Part shown: piece after piece, positions 45,501 to 56,058 of the stretch | Numbering within the stretch: the first letter of the stretch is position 1 | Layout: each line of letters begins with the position of its first letter | Origin: Lampris incognitus | Taxonomy: Eukaryota > Chordata > Actinopteri > Lampriformes > Lampridae | NCBI RefSeq assembly: GCF_029633865.1 | Contig: NC_079221.1 | Span: forward strand, 221,001-285,000 | DNA: 64,000 nucleotides | Direction: 5' to 3' | Program-made: the position numbers and the translations under genes | The notes under the pieces: generated by a model | Told to the model about the DNA's origin: nothing | The model's database searches: none | The model's input: only the letters and a program-made list of their open reading frames with translations

Positions 45501-48500
45501 CCACCTATCAAATTGAGCTTGAGTCACCTCTACAGGCAACAATTGGAATAGGTAAAGAAGCCTTGGTAGAATATTCATTCTAACTGTCTCAATTCTTGAG
45601 CTGAAGTCAAGTGGCAGAGTGGACCATCTATCAATATCCTTTTGCATCACATCGTTGATCTTGCCGTAATTTGCTTTATGTAATTTAGACAATTCCTTGG
45701 TAATGTAAATTCCCAAATATTTGATTTTGTTTAGATTCCAATTAAAGTCAAATTTTCCCTTGAATTTTGTGGTTGGAGCATAATTGAGAACTAGCACCTG
45801 TGTTTTTGAGATGTTAATTTTATATCCAGATAAATGACCATATAGTTCTAGTAGCTTCATTAGTTGAGGGAGTGATGTATGTGGTTGCTCAAGATAGGCT
45901 ATGACATCATCAGCAAGTAGCCCCACCTTGTGGACAGTGCCATTCACTGTCACTCCATTAATTCCTTCATTTCGGCGAATGGCCTCCGCTAAAGGCTCAA
46001 TGAATAACGCGAACAGTGTCGGAGACAAACAGCATCCTTGTCTTGTCGACCTCTGCAAACTGAACTTGTTCGTTAAACTCCCGTTTATTTTAATCCGAGC
46101 ATTAGGTTGTTGATATAATGTTTTGATGCACTGTATTGACTTATTGCCGAACCCTAGTCGTTCCAATACTGCATACAAAAAATTCCAAGACACCCGATCG
46201 AATGCTTTTTCTGTATCTAAACTTACTAATAGTGTAGCTTGTTTTCTCTTACTCGCTTGATCAAATATATGCAATGTCCTTCTGATATTATCATGCGTTT
46301 GTCTTTCTCTCATGAATCCTGTTTGATCTTCATCTATCAAATCACCTATGAATGGGTTTAACCATTTGGAGATAATTGTCGTATATATTTTATAATCTAC
46401 ATTTAATAATGAAATAGGTCTGTAGTTCCCACAATATTCTTTATCCTTTCCCGGTTTTGGAATGACTGTGATTATTGCCTCTGACCATGATGGTGGTATC
46501 TTATTATTGTGAAGTGTCCAATTGAAGGATCTCAGAAGTAACGGTGCCAGCTGTTCCCTAAACACTTCGTACCATTCTGCAGGGGTATCCATCGCTGCCC
46601 GGGCTTCTATTGTTTTTCAAAGAATTTATTGCATCTATCACCTCTTCCATCTTGATGTCAGCTGTTAATTTGTCATTTTGGAGCCGTCCAATTGAGGGTA
46701 AATCTAATGAATTCAAAAAGGTATTAATTTCCGCTTCGGGTGCAGGTGTGGGTTGTGAATATAGCTCTTTATAATATCCCAAAAATATGTCCTCTATGCT
46801 TTCTGGTATATTCGTTAACTCATTTGAATGGGGGTCTCTGATCTTATGTATATGGCCAACTGCTTGCTGTTTGCGAATACATTTTGCCAACAGTTTAGTT
46901 GCGCGCGGGCCTGTTTCATAATATCTTTGTTTGAGAAACAAGCTTTTTTTCTCAATTTCATCTAACAGTTCTTTATTAATGTCTGACTTAGCCGATTTGA
47001 TTTGCTCCAACACCACGGGGTTTCCCGCAGTCTGGTATTCCCTCTCCATTTCTCTTAACCTGTCCGTATTCTTTCTGGATATAATTGATCTTGCCTTTTT
47101 GATCAATGCTGAATGCGCTATTAACTTTCCCCTGATGACCGCCTTCATGGCATCCCAAAATATTGTTGGGTCTACTTCCCCATTGCTGTTTTCTTCTAGA
47201 TATGTCCGAATATCCGTCTTTAACATAATCTTACTCTGCTCACTATTCAGTAGACCCACATTAAACCTCCAAACCGTATTTCGCTTTCTACAATTCAAAT
47301 TAATTTCTAAATATACTGGATTGTGATCTGAGATATCCGCCCCTCCAATCCCACACTCCTTTACTCTGTAAATATCGTCTTTGCTCATAAGGAAATAGTC
47401 TATCCTTGAATGAACTTTATGTACAGCTGAGTAATGTGTATAGTCTTTTTCCTGAGGGTGTAATTGTCCCCACACATCATCCATCCCCATCTCTTCCAGT
47501 GATATATTTACAAATCGAGTGACCTGTGTTTTAGTCCTTTTGATACTGGTCGTATCCATTTTGTGATTCAAAACGACATTCAAATCTCCCCCACAAATTA
47601 AGACCCCCTCTGACTCGTTTGCTATCTCATCAAACAAAGATTTAAAAAATCTTTTATCACTTTCAGGTGGGGCGTATATATTTACCAATGTCACTGGTTT
47701 GTTCTCTAACCTCCCCTTCACTATAATATATCTTCCCTCCTTGTCTCCAATCTCCCTATCATAATCGAATTGAGTTTTGTTTGATGTTAAAATTGCAACA
47801 CCTCTCCAGCGCCCTTCCTTGTAGGAGCTATAATATGAATGTCTGTACCCATATTTCTTAAGTTTCCCATGCTCTATCTGTGTTAAATGGGTCTCTTGGA
47901 GGAATATGATTTGTACATCCTCCTTTTTTAGCTTAATCGTAACCTTTTCCCTCTTCTTTAACATATTTAGACCATTAACATTCAGCGACATTATTTTAGT
48001 AGTGTGAACCATCTAGACATAATGATACTCTTTTTCCATATATTCCCACAGAGCTCCAAACAAAAAAACTACAAATATAAAACACATTAATCAACAACAA
48101 AAATAACTTCCAACTAAAGGGGCCTAACCACCCCAAGTCCCCGTTGGTAGGTGAAGGGGAAATCCTTTTCAGAAAGGGCCCCACTCTAGACTTGACATTT
48201 TGCCCATCAAATGGGATAGGCCTACAGCCTTGTCTAGGTATGTCCAACGTTTGGCAACCGTATAGCCTACCTCTCTCCGTGGCATGTGATGAAAAAGCCT
48301 TTTGTAATGGAGCTCAACTCAGTCAGAACGATACCAATCCTACTTTCTCCGATAGGCCTGGAGCTTCTCTTTCGCTCGCTGTACAGCTTCACGTCCTCCT
48401 TTCGCGTCTTGGACTCGTTGCCACCCTGCTCGCATCCCAGTCGCCTCAACCTGCTCTGTGGCCGTGGTTGCCGTGTTATCGTCTGGTATCTCGATGTCGC

Positions 48501-51500
48501 AGCCTCTCGTCTTCATGTCCATCGCAGCTTCCCTGGCATTGTCGTATGTCTTCGTTCCGTTGTTCCAGTGGATCCTTATTTTGGCGAGGGGTGTCTGGAA
48601 ACGAATTCCTTTACCCTTGAGCACTTTCTTAATGTCCAGATATGATTTTCGTTTCCGGACCACCTCAGCTGCGTAATCGTGATCAAAGTAAATACGTTTG
48701 TCCCCTATCTCTATCTTAATTCTTTTTCCATGCTTTCTTGAGAATCATTTCTTTTATATCCAACTGTTGAAAGTTCACCACTATTGACCTGGGGGGAGCT
48801 GTCGGAGGGGGTTTTTGAGCGAGGGCTCTGTGCGCTCTTTGTATCTGGAGATTCATCCCTTCTTCTAAGTCAAGTTGAGTATTCAAGAATTGTTCCACGT
48901 ACTGGGTAACGGAGCCTCCCTCCGTTTCCTCTGGAACACCAAAGATTCGAATATTGTTCCTCCTTGACCTCCCTTCCAGGTCCATTATTTTTTCTTGCAT
49001 CTGGCGCGTTTGGGTCGACATGTCCATCAGCAGTTCTGTCGAGTCCGCCTGCCGTTCCTCTAGCTCAGCTACGCGCTTCTGGGCCTCAATCATGTGTGCT
49101 TTCTGCGCCTGTATTTCGCCGTTGCTCTCTGCAAACTTCTGTATCATTTCTTCTCGGAAGCAAGCAATCTCTTCCTTCACTTCCCTTTTCACCTCATCTT
49201 TGAGTCTGGCAAAGTCACCTCGTAGCTCTTGTTTGAATTCTTTTATCTCTTTAGCGATAGCTGCTAATCCAGCACGCAATGTCTCAGCTGTGTCCGCCGC
49301 CATTGTAGCGTCTTCTACCTCGTGTTTGCTATTACCTTGCTCCGACTGTTTCTTCGCTCCCTGTGTATCTGTTGCGTTACCCTTTTGGATTGTACGGCTA
49401 CCTTTACTCGAATTACCTCCTCTTCTCATTTCTCACCTTTTTTGCGTCGAGTTTAGGGTTTTAGAGGATTTATTTTAGCCAACTTGCGAGAGGCAGAAAG
49501 TTGTGCTGCTATTCAAGTCGCCATCTTACCGGAAGTCTTTCCAATTTACTTTTATAGGTTGCAATTTCTCATTAAGGGTGGAAAAAGTTCTGACATGATT
49601 TATGTTGGTCTTATTTTTTTTAAATCAAAAAAATCTGCCATTTTAATTGGGTTGCGCAGACTTTTTATTTTATATCCACTGTACATTCACATACGTTACT
49701 CTTAGACATAAAGCCAGATCATAATATTATGAATTTTAATTTATAACTTTACATGTGCTTACATGTACTCGCTTCCCTGTTTTTGTCCCTCGACTGTCCT
49801 ATCAATAAAGGCTGAAATGCCAAGAAAGCCAGAAAGTTGACCACATTGGCTTAGAATGTCAACTACTACATACTGAGAAGAGAATCACCCCTCTCAAACA
49901 AATAGACAAAACGGAAGTAAAATTTTGCCTGTAAAATCTGACTTCTGCTCTCCCCTAGTATTGACTGCTTGCAATTCATCAAACAGAAAATGAAGCTTGC
50001 CATAAAAATGCCCTAAAATGTAAAGACAAAAACAATAAAGCAGTGGTACTGACCAATAGGAATGCTCCTGGAGGTGTTGAGAGGCAGGAGCTGGTGCGGG
50101 AGTGGACAATCGTCACAGAAGTCAGTGCAGGCTGGACAGATCAGGACACCATTGTAAACCCAATCATTGACTCTAACACTGATGCTCAGCAGCTGGCCTT
50201 TACGAATGCAGTGGAACAAACGATCCTGAACGTACACAGTCAGGCCCTGAGTTGAGCAGGACACCTGGAAGGATTTAAAAATAATAATAATAATACAGAC
50301 ACACACACACAAATTACCAGGCCCTTAAAACCTGTAATTTCTCAGAACTTTAAGTGTGTCTGTTTGTGTGTGCTTGCAAATGTGAACATGCATGTGTGCC
50401 AATGTCTCTAGGCTTACACTTGATTTCAAATGCTATTGATGCATCTGAGTTCAATTGTTGTTGTTGTTTTTTTTGTCTGTAATTTGATGAATTATGTCAT
50501 GAACTGTTATTCAGCCTTCGAAGATAGGTCTCCTTTGATAAAGATATCACTTTCTCAAGCTAACCTTGTAACAGCCAGAGCCCCAGTCAGGATAGGTCAT
50601 TTTCCTGGTGCATTGCTCCATAATGAAAGCTGATTTCTGGTACAGACACACAGAGTTTTGTCCATACTCCTCTGCTCCATAATTCCTCCACCAGTCTGTA
50701 CAGATATAGAGACTTGTGGTAACTGGTGTTCATAGAAGCGTTATTGTAATAGTTTAAAGCATCAACCGGACACACGCTGATTCACGTGTACTTCATGGTA
50801 TACATGACTTCATGGTGGGTGCTTCTCACTGAGAATCTGGTTATATTAGTAATGATAATAGATGTTAATAACAGTACTAGTAGTATTATAAAGAAATGTA
50901 TATGTCTATCTCAGGCAATCTTCTATGATGGGACGATTAATTAAACTAATAATTGCAGCGGCACGAGTAATGGTAAAATTGTCTTTTCCTGGTTAGTTTT
51001 CAAAATCTATGCAGTAATGGTTTCTCTGGTCTTCACACTGAGGCAGCAACTGCATTCACCACAGTAATAGCAAAATTAACAGTAGACAACAGTAGTAGTG
51101 GTGATGATTGTAGTTGCAGCAGTACAATCTAGCCGATTATAAGAAACTCTGGTACTGTCCAGAAAGGTGCTAGTAATACTAACAGTAGTAGCAGTAGTAC
51201 CTGGCTGGTTTTCAGATACTCTGCAATAGGAGTTTCTCTGGTACTCTCCACTGAAGTGCCAGCTGAACTCCTGGCTGAAAGGACAGTAGTCAGAAATCTC
51301 CACAGCGCCACCGTAGGATGAAAGTTGAGCCGCAGCTACATCTGGGATCTGGTCAAAATACTGAGGTTGGGTGAGTGAGTGAGTGAGTGAGTGAGTGAGT
51401 GAGTGAGTGAGTGAGTGAGTGGGTGAGTGAGTGAGTGGATGAGTGAGTGAGTGAGTGAGTGAGTGAGTGAGTGAGTGAGTGAGTGAGTGAGTGAGAGAGA

Positions 51501-54500
51501 GTGGGTAAGTGGGTGTGTGTGAGTGAGTGGATGAGTGAGTGAGTGAGTGAGTGTGTGGGCGGGTGAGTGCGTGGATGAATGGGTGAGTGGGATTGTGGGT
51601 GGGTGAGTGAGTGAGTGGGTGTGTGAGTGAGTGAGAGTGGGTGGGTGAGTGAGTGAGTGGGTGAGAGAGTGAGTGAGTGAGATAGACATACAGACACATA
51701 TTGATCAAGAAATACGAAGGCTGGGAGTTCTATTTCAAACCAAACACTGATGTATCATCATTGACATAGCAGATTAATGTCATGAATATAACATTTATAA
51801 GCTCAATATGTGTACCTGGTACTCCTGGGGAAGGTCCTGGGGATATTTTTGGAGGTTACAGACAGCCACAGCCAGCTGGTCTTGACGGCAGGTCAACTGG
51901 AGAGGAGAAGCTCTCACTGTGTCACAGTAAGGAATCACCGCATGGTGCCTGCCACATCAAAAATCACAACAGCACCAGGTTGCAACATTATGGCCAAAAC
52001 AATTCAAATTATTTTGTTAGATACTGTGATTACAATTAATAATTACCATGTGGGTATAAGGGGGTAACAAAATAGTTTAACTGCACTTGCACTAATTCAC
52101 TCTTCCCAAGTTTTCCAGACCAAGTTTTTAGGAACCTGCAAACCTTCAATTCATTACCCAATGGGATTGCTGTCACCCATTTGCATGTACAATATCTCAA
52201 TTAGAAGGCATTTTTATCCAAAGCAATTTACAAGAGAGTCAGAAAATAGCAGATATATTTAAGTGTCAACCTACAGGCATCTTAGAGCACTGAATAGCAG
52301 CTATATGATAGCGAAGTGTGCAAGTCATACCAGGTGCAATTATTATAAGCACGCAGACGGTAGATCACCGATAGTGACACTAGTAATGGGAGACTCAAGT
52401 TATAAATTAGCTGGGCTATGATACAAATCTGTGTCACAGACATATAGCAAATCTATACAAGTCACCCCTTTTATGGCTAAAGTGTAAAAAACAAAACTGA
52501 GCAAGTGCATTAAAACAATTCAACAGGACAGACAATAAGATGAAAAGAAAACTAAAGTTTTTAAATACTCTGTGATGAGAAAATGTATGAAATCATTTTC
52601 TGCCCAACAACGGGATAGCTAGAATATTCCTTCTACCTCTGGTGTCAGCTCCCATAGAGTCTCTTATTCTCTTTCCACATCATGTCTCTCTTCAGTGACT
52701 CTGGGGTCACATGTATGTTTTGTGTGCTGTGGCAATGACCCTTGACCTCCTTTATATTGTTTGCTTGTAATGCCGTGGATTAAGCGAAGTTCAATCTACT
52801 GTTGACCTACCACACTCATTTGTCACTATGGATAAAAGTACTGGCAAAATAACTTAAATATAATGGAAGCATAACAGTGACATTCCCATTCAGGCTTCAT
52901 CTCTGCCTTTGTCTCTCCAGCCAAAACTACAACTACTCTTATTAATAATAGTCTCATCAAAGCAGAGGTTATAATTGTTGCTTTCTTGATATTACAGGGT
53001 AGTGTGTTACTGCCATTTAAAGTGATGGACACACCTCTGCCTCTGTCTGTCCATCCAGAACTTGCAGCTCTTCATGACAAAATCGCAGCCAAGCCCTCGG
53101 CCCCAGTCCAACCTTTGGGCCAGGCTGTAGTTGGCGCGGTACCATCCGCTGTCCTCCATGATGGCCAGAGTCAGGCGAGAAAACACACGATTCTGGGTGT
53201 GGGAGCCGGTCATTGCCTCGTTCTGACATTTTGACAAGATTCGAAAAAGCAGCACAGGCAGAAGAAAAGATGGACAAACAGATAAATTACTCTTTTTATT
53301 GGAAGCCTGACATCACCTTTTTATGGAGGATTATACACAGGGATTACACACCATTTTTGGTTGAAGGACCTGCCTTCAACCTTTCTCCACCACAATGGGA
53401 CAAATGCCTTACAAGCATCTAAAATATATACAAACACACAGCTGTTCCTACCTTCATAGTGTCTTCTTCTCCTCCATTGGCTGAGTTATTTATGTGCTCA
53501 CAAATTATAAAAAAGCCCTCACCCGCACAAACACTAAAACACCTGTTCCTTGCACCCTTAGAATAAGAGAGAGAGACAGACAGAGACGGACAGACAGACA
53601 GACACACACACACACACACACACACACAGTGGCAGGTGCTGCTACCTCTAGCAGTCTTTTCTCCCAGTGGTTGAGTTCAGTGCCCATCCCTCCCTGGTTC
53701 TCCAGTTCCATGCCCTCCAGGATTGGACAGTTAAAATGTCTCCGTGCCTCCTCCTGCAATGCATATGTACACAACAAATGTTTTCCCCAAGTGAATCCAA
53801 AGTAATACTGTATTATTACTACTGTGAGGAGCAGATCAGGTTGAAGCTGATGCTGAATCAATCAGATTTTTTTTTCATATGTTGATATCTTAGTTGATAT
53901 CTTATTTCAAATTGCATACACTACCCCCTTCACATGAACACACACACATCATCCCTTACCACAACCCTGGGAGTGACCAGAATGTGGACTTGGTGTCGGA
54001 CCATCAGCCCTCCTCTAATGTCCCACAGTCTGCTAACTCTCCTGATCACTGATTCGCTCCATTGGTACAGACCCAGGCTGGGGGCCACAGACACACATGC
54101 ATACAAGACGACATACAGAAAAGTTAGATACACATATATACAGGTTGCGGACTAAAACAACATGAGAGCTATTACCTGCTGCAGGTTGCAGAGACTGTTC
54201 TATACTTTCCTGGACATACAACATGAGTCACTCAGTCCTGCGGGATGCTCGAATGTCAAACTAAACTCACCTGTCATTGAAGGCAGGCAGGCCACTGGCG
54301 AATCGAGGGGTCAGAGGTTTTCCATCATCATCATGGTAGAAGGCAAATAGCCCTGCTGAGAAGCCCTAGTGTTCAGAACAAGAACAGAAGCAGGGTTCAC
54401 TTTTAGCGATCAGGTGGTCTTTACTGTCATGCTCTGCCACAAAGTTACAAAAAGCAATATCTTCATGACTCAAATGACAAAAACTATCTTTTTTTAATCT

Positions 54501-56058
54501 TTGTTATTGATGAAAAACGGTTAAGGGGTGTTAGGTTTATGATCTTATTCTAGTTTAAGAGCTCCTGCTTTGTATCTTGGTCAGAAGGTGACAGCTGTCC
54601 AAGGCAGACTGATAGGACAGAAAACAACATGTTCCCCCAGTCCAGTGCCACTTATTACAAAGATTTCTGGAGATTTCACTATTTTATACAGCATCAAATA
54701 TCATTCCCTAAATAGAGATTATCTGACTGTCACACTGACAGCAAAAAAAACAAAACCTGAAATCTCCTGTTATATCAAATTATAATTCAGTTGTAATTAT
54801 TTCCGATGACACTTAAATTTGACTCGTGTAAACTCATGAGCTTTACCCAGATGGCATAAAGAGTATTTAATTATATTATATATTATATTACATTATATCT
54901 TCTCTATGTATGATATAAAGAGTTATTTTTAAACTTACGCTTGCATAAGTGTCTAATGGCTGTACTAAAGAGTTAATGATACAATAACATTCATACACAC
55001 TCTAGAATTTTGGGTCTGAGATTTAGATTAGATCCTGGGCCCAGGATCAGAAACTAGTATGTAATGCAGTTTGAAAATGCCCCCTAATTGTTTATTCATA
55101 AGATGATATATGGCCAAATGTGCTATAATGGCATATTTGGATTGTTTTTCTATCAAGTAATTAAGTAAAGGCCAGATGGTGAATGTTCATTGTAAGTACA
55201 CATTTTATTGCTGCTTGGAGTCACAAAAGATCATTGAATAGGAAGGAGCTATGGATTATACCTGGCTGCATTAGCTCTAAAAGAGAATCATATCATTTGA
55301 TAGTTGTACAAACCAGAGCATGAATGATCTCGTGTTTGACAGTGGAGAGCATGCCCTCAAACTCGTGAGGTTGGGAGGAGATCATTGCAGGGCACAGGTT
55401 GGCATAGCCTGCTACAGGCCTGGTGGGAAAGAGGTATTCAATAAAAGACATCTGTCCGAGATGAAATCTAACATTTCCGTACAAAAATGAAAATGTCTGC
55501 ATTTTCTATAACAAATGTGCCAACATTGCACCACTGCTGGTTGAACTGTGCCATAGGCATGCAGTCCCAAGTGAAAAGGTATCCAAGTACTTTAGTAGTG
55601 ACATTTTACCTCCTCCATTGATCAGAGACAGTCTGATAGCCTAAAAAAACACTCTTTGTTTCTTGTCAGTTTGTAGCACAGACCCCCCCAAAAATGTCCT
55701 ACTTCTGATTATTTGTCAGAGATGAGAAAGCGGTGAAGAACACTGATACTGGGGGTTATGCTACTCTTAGTGTAAATAAAAGCATTATACCCAATTTCCC
55801 CTCGGGGATGAATAAAGTATTATGATTCTGATACGTGTGAGTGTGTGTGAAGACAGCTGGTATATGTGTGTGTGCTTACCTATCAAGCTCTGCTTCTAGC
55901 TGGCAGTAAGCTGCATAGGCTACAATATTCTCCTGTCCACAGCGCTCTGTGGTGACCCCACTGACGTAGAGGACAAAGTCAGATCCTTCCACACCAGGGC
56001 CGTCTTGGGGCCCGATGGGGCCACAAGATTTCTCTGACTCACTGCACACCTTACATTG
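42474..56058 (-). CDS. lmln: Leishmanolysin-like metallopeptidase gene, 11 exons, 5' end missing
   Basis: This is a host zinc metalloprotease of family M8. Eleven minus-strand exons (listed separately) all have AG acceptors, GT donors and consistent phases, giving 508 codons plus stop. Zinc-site HEIIH followed by ALGF spans exons 55314/54271. A third ligand is expected in LNHWEKR and a Met-turn in NEAMTG. Cys-rich C-terminal text includes [11 protein letters not shown], and the last exon is a hydrophobic tail ([19 protein letters not shown]) suggesting a GPI-anchor signal. Signal peptide and propeptide exons were not found up to 64000. Vertebrate Lmln or a second fish paralogue are both possible; the symbol is by family resemblance. 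Introns hold microsatellites, a Tc1 relic and an L1. Confidence 0.9.
42572..42922. other. Last intron of the lmln-like gene, unique part
   Basis: No repeat or coding pattern recognised between the last exon and the Tc1 relic. Confidence 0.5.
43025..43471 (-). pseudogene. Tc1-like transposase fragment
   Basis: A 148-residue frame with [20 protein letters not shown] and [12 protein letters not shown] (second catalytic Asp). The DDE Glu region is deleted: the text jumps from the sequence after that Asp to the terminal repeat. N-terminal parts at 43480-44000 are in broken frames. Confidence 0.85.
44427..46592 (-). CDS. L1 ORF2, reverse transcriptase part
   Basis: A 721-residue frame continuing ORF2: [20 protein letters not shown], then [16 protein letters not shown] (motif A), [19 protein letters not shown] and [12 protein letters not shown] (motif C with both Asp). 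The C-terminus holds the Cys/His cluster [19 protein letters not shown] expected of L1 ORF2p. Apart from the frameshift at its start it is uninterrupted. Confidence 0.93.
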   Translation of the reverse strand: MDTPAEWYEVFREQLAPLLLRSFNWTLHNNKIPPSWSEAIITVIPKPGKDKEYCGNYRPISLLNVDYKIYTTIISKWLNPFIGDLIDEDQTGFMRERQTHDNIRRTLHIFDQASKRKQATLLVSLDTEKAFDRVSWNFLYAVLERLGFGNKSIQCIKTLYQQPNARIKINGSLTNKFSLQRSTRQGCCLSPTLFALFIEPLAEAIRRNEGINGVTVNGTVHKVGLLADDVIAYLEQPHTSLPQLMKLLELYGHLSGYKINISKTQVLVLNYAPTTKFKGKFDFNWNLNKIKYLGIYITKELSKLHKANYGKINDVMQKDIDRWSTLPLDFSSRIETVRMNILPRLLYLFQLLPVEVTQAQFDRWDRTISRFIWGGKKPGVRYKTLQLSKEKGGMGLPNLKEYFKAAQLRYAVDWCRQDYMAKWKVMEREYGGYPIQNILRDKEVYKKTKTHMDSVTLFTLELWFKLIKINKLQDEIQLLRWVAYDRDFTPARHDTVFKLWVNWGITAWCTLEEKGEMESFQGMKDKFDLENHDFFRYLQLRDYYNKRIRRGPSMEVNSVIQIIINAYKGRKSRTISVLYQALTTNKHSTTYIKEKWELEFGTEITEEDWQNMWKVHQSSTSSRIWREFSWKNLIRFFITPKIKNRYSSTKLSCWRKCGIENVDHSHIFWKCNKLAMFWEMVHDVIQKVLGYDFPKCYMTLYFCNFKNDDIGPSDRCLVRYC
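46558..48012 (-). CDS. L1 ORF2, endonuclease part
   Basis: A 484-residue frame with the apurinic-like endonuclease: [19 protein letters not shown], then [10 protein letters not shown] (Glu), [28 protein letters not shown] (Asp-x-Asn) and [14 protein letters not shown] (Ser-Asp-His). The RT fingers begin with [14 protein letters not shown]. One extra base in a CCCC run near 46590 throws the frame into a stop. The endonuclease itself looks complete. Confidence 0.92.
   Translation of the reverse strand: MVHTTKIMSLNVNGLNMLKKREKVTIKLKKEDVQIIFLQETHLTQIEHGKLKKYGYRHSYYSSYKEGRWRGVAILTSNKTQFDYDREIGDKEGRYIIVKGRLENKPVTLVNIYAPPESDKRFFKSLFDEIANESEGVLICGGDLNVVLNHKMDTTSIKRTKTQVTRFVNISLEEMGMDDVWGQLHPQEKDYTHYSAVHKVHSRIDYFLMSKDDIYRVKECGIGGADISDHNPVYLEINLNCRKRNTVWRFNVGLLNSEQSKIMLKTDIRTYLEENSNGEVDPTIFWDAMKAVIRGKLIAHSALIKKARSIISRKNTDRLREMEREYQTAGNPVVLEQIKSAKSDINKELLDEIEKKSLFLKQRYYETGPRATKLLAKCIRKQQAVGHIHKIRDPHSNELTNIPESIEDIFLGYYKELYSQPTPAPEAEINTFLNSLDLPSIGRLQNDKLTADIKMEEVIDAINSLKNNRSPGSDGYPCRMVRSV
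48340..49429 (-). pseudogene. L1 ORF1 protein (coiled coil, RRM, C-terminal domain; one frameshift)
   Basis: The first frame (49429-48716) begins [14 protein letters not shown] and has a long coiled coil (residues ~50-155). The RRM starts [15 protein letters not shown] and runs to [15 protein letters not shown]. The frame then shifts at an A-run near 48716-48722. The C-terminal domain continues at 48663-48340 ([34 protein letters not shown]). L1 ORF1p is an RNA-binding trimer that packages the L1 transcript. Confidence 0.88.
49684..50053. other. lmln-like intron sequence
   Basis: AT-rich; no repeat or exon recognised. Confidence 0.4.
50054..50264 (-). CDS. lmln: lmln-like Cys-rich exon (211 bp)
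   Basis: Acceptor ATCCTTCCAG, donor GTCAGT. Encodes [19 protein letters not shown] and [17 protein letters not shown]. Ends in phase 1 at the codon completed by the last exon. Without splicing here the frame would stop at 50013, but the phase match to 42571 favours splicing. Confidence 0.88.
50565..50695 (-). CDS. lmln: lmln-like exon (131 bp)
   Basis: Acceptor ATCTGTACAG, donor GTTAGC. Encodes [19 protein letters not shown] and [11 protein letters not shown]. Phase 1 in, phase 0 out. Confidence 0.9.
51201..51360 (-). CDS. lmln: lmln-like exon (160 bp)
   Basis: Acceptor CAACCTCAG next to the microsatellite, donor GTACTA. Encodes [20 protein letters not shown] and [19 protein letters not shown]. 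Ends in phase 1. Confidence 0.92.
51361..51690 (+). repeat. GAGT microsatellite inside the lmln-like intron
   Basis: Over 300 bases of GAGT with GGGT, GGAT and GTGT variants. In transcript orientation it is a CACT/CTCA tract that runs up to ACCCAACCTCAG, the acceptor of the next exon, so the repeat supplies the pyrimidine-containing region in front of that splice site. Confidence 0.95.
51816..51948 (-). CDS. lmln: lmln-like exon (133 bp)
   Basis: Acceptor GATGTGGCAG, donor GTACAC. Encodes [20 protein letters not shown] and [19 protein letters not shown]. Phase 2 in, phase 0 out. A tempting later acceptor (TCTCCTCTCCAG) was rejected because it gives a stop. Confidence 0.88.
51949..53034. other. 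lmln-like intron, with a short LINE/SINE tail relic
   Basis: Around 52201-52235, AAGGCATTTTTATCCAAAGCAATTTACA is the reverse complement of the 3' tail TTGCTTTGGATAAAAGCG seen at 62310 and 63098. Nothing else is recognised. Confidence 0.45.
53035..53222 (-). CDS. lmln: lmln-like exon with Met-turn (188 bp)
   Basis: Acceptor AATGTCAG, donor GTGTGT. Encodes [20 protein letters not shown] and [19 protein letters not shown]. The Met of EAMTG is the expected metzincin Met-turn. Ends in phase 2. Confidence 0.93.
53646..53753 (-). CDS. lmln: lmln-like exon with LNHWEKR (108 bp)
   Basis: Acceptor CATTGCAG, donor GTAGCA. Encodes [18 protein letters not shown] and [16 protein letters not shown]. The His of NHWEKR is the likely third zinc ligand by comparison with leishmanolysins. 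A CA microsatellite (about 53600-53628) lies just inside the following intron. Confidence 0.92.
53960..54077 (-). CDS. lmln: lmln-like exon (118 bp)
   Basis: Acceptor GCCCCCAG, donor GTAAGG. Encodes [19 protein letters not shown] and [12 protein letters not shown]. Ends in phase 0. Confidence 0.9.
54271..54365 (-). CDS. lmln: lmln-like exon (95 bp)
   Basis: Begins [20 protein letters not shown] directly completing HALGF after the zinc motif. Ends AATGACAG before GTGAGT, in phase 2. Confidence 0.92.
54366..55313. other. lmln-like intron, AT-rich
   Basis: Includes a TATATTATAT-rich stretch near 54870-54900 but no coding or mobile element signal. Confidence 0.5.
55314..55419 (-). CDS. lmln: lmln-like exon with HEXXH zinc motif (106 bp)
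   Basis: Acceptor CCCACCAG, donor GTTTGT. Encodes [12 protein letters not shown] and [11 protein letters not shown], in which the two His and the Glu form the catalytic zinc motif. Ends in phase 0. Confidence 0.93.
55880..56058 (-). CDS. lmln: lmln-like exon (first found; 179 bp)
   Basis: Starts [13 protein letters not shown] in phase 0 after acceptor GACCCAG and includes [20 protein letters not shown]. Ends GATAG before GTAAGC, in phase 2. This is the segment shortly before the zinc site. Confidence 0.9.

Larger units (their letters stand above)
44026..49537 (-). mobile_element. Nearly complete L1-clade retrotransposon
   Basis: About 5.5 kb flanked by a perfect 16-bp duplication TTTCCAATTTACTTTT at 44010-44025 and 49538-49553, with an A-tail (T-run 44022-44031 on plus). 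The minus-strand order is 5' UTR (49430-49537, starting near CTTCCGGTAAGATGGCGAC), ORF1 and ORF2. Each ORF is broken by one apparent frameshift, so the copy is young but probably inactive. Confidence 0.93.
42925..49681 (-). mobile_element. Tc1-like relic in the lmln-like last intron, split by an L1
   Basis: The ends CAGTGGATATAAAAAGTCTA (42925 on) and its inverted counterpart (ending 49681) are flanked by TA at 42923-42924 and 49682-49683. Internal terminal-repeat text such as AACTTTTTCCACCTTTAATG is present at both sides. The transposase is decayed and lacks its last third. The L1 at 44026-49537 lies inside. Confidence 0.9.

Noticed and set aside
51076-51708. Long frames on the minus strand of repeated Leu-Thr-His-Ser text
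   Set aside because: They are translations of the GAGT microsatellite; only the end at 51201-51360 is a real exon.
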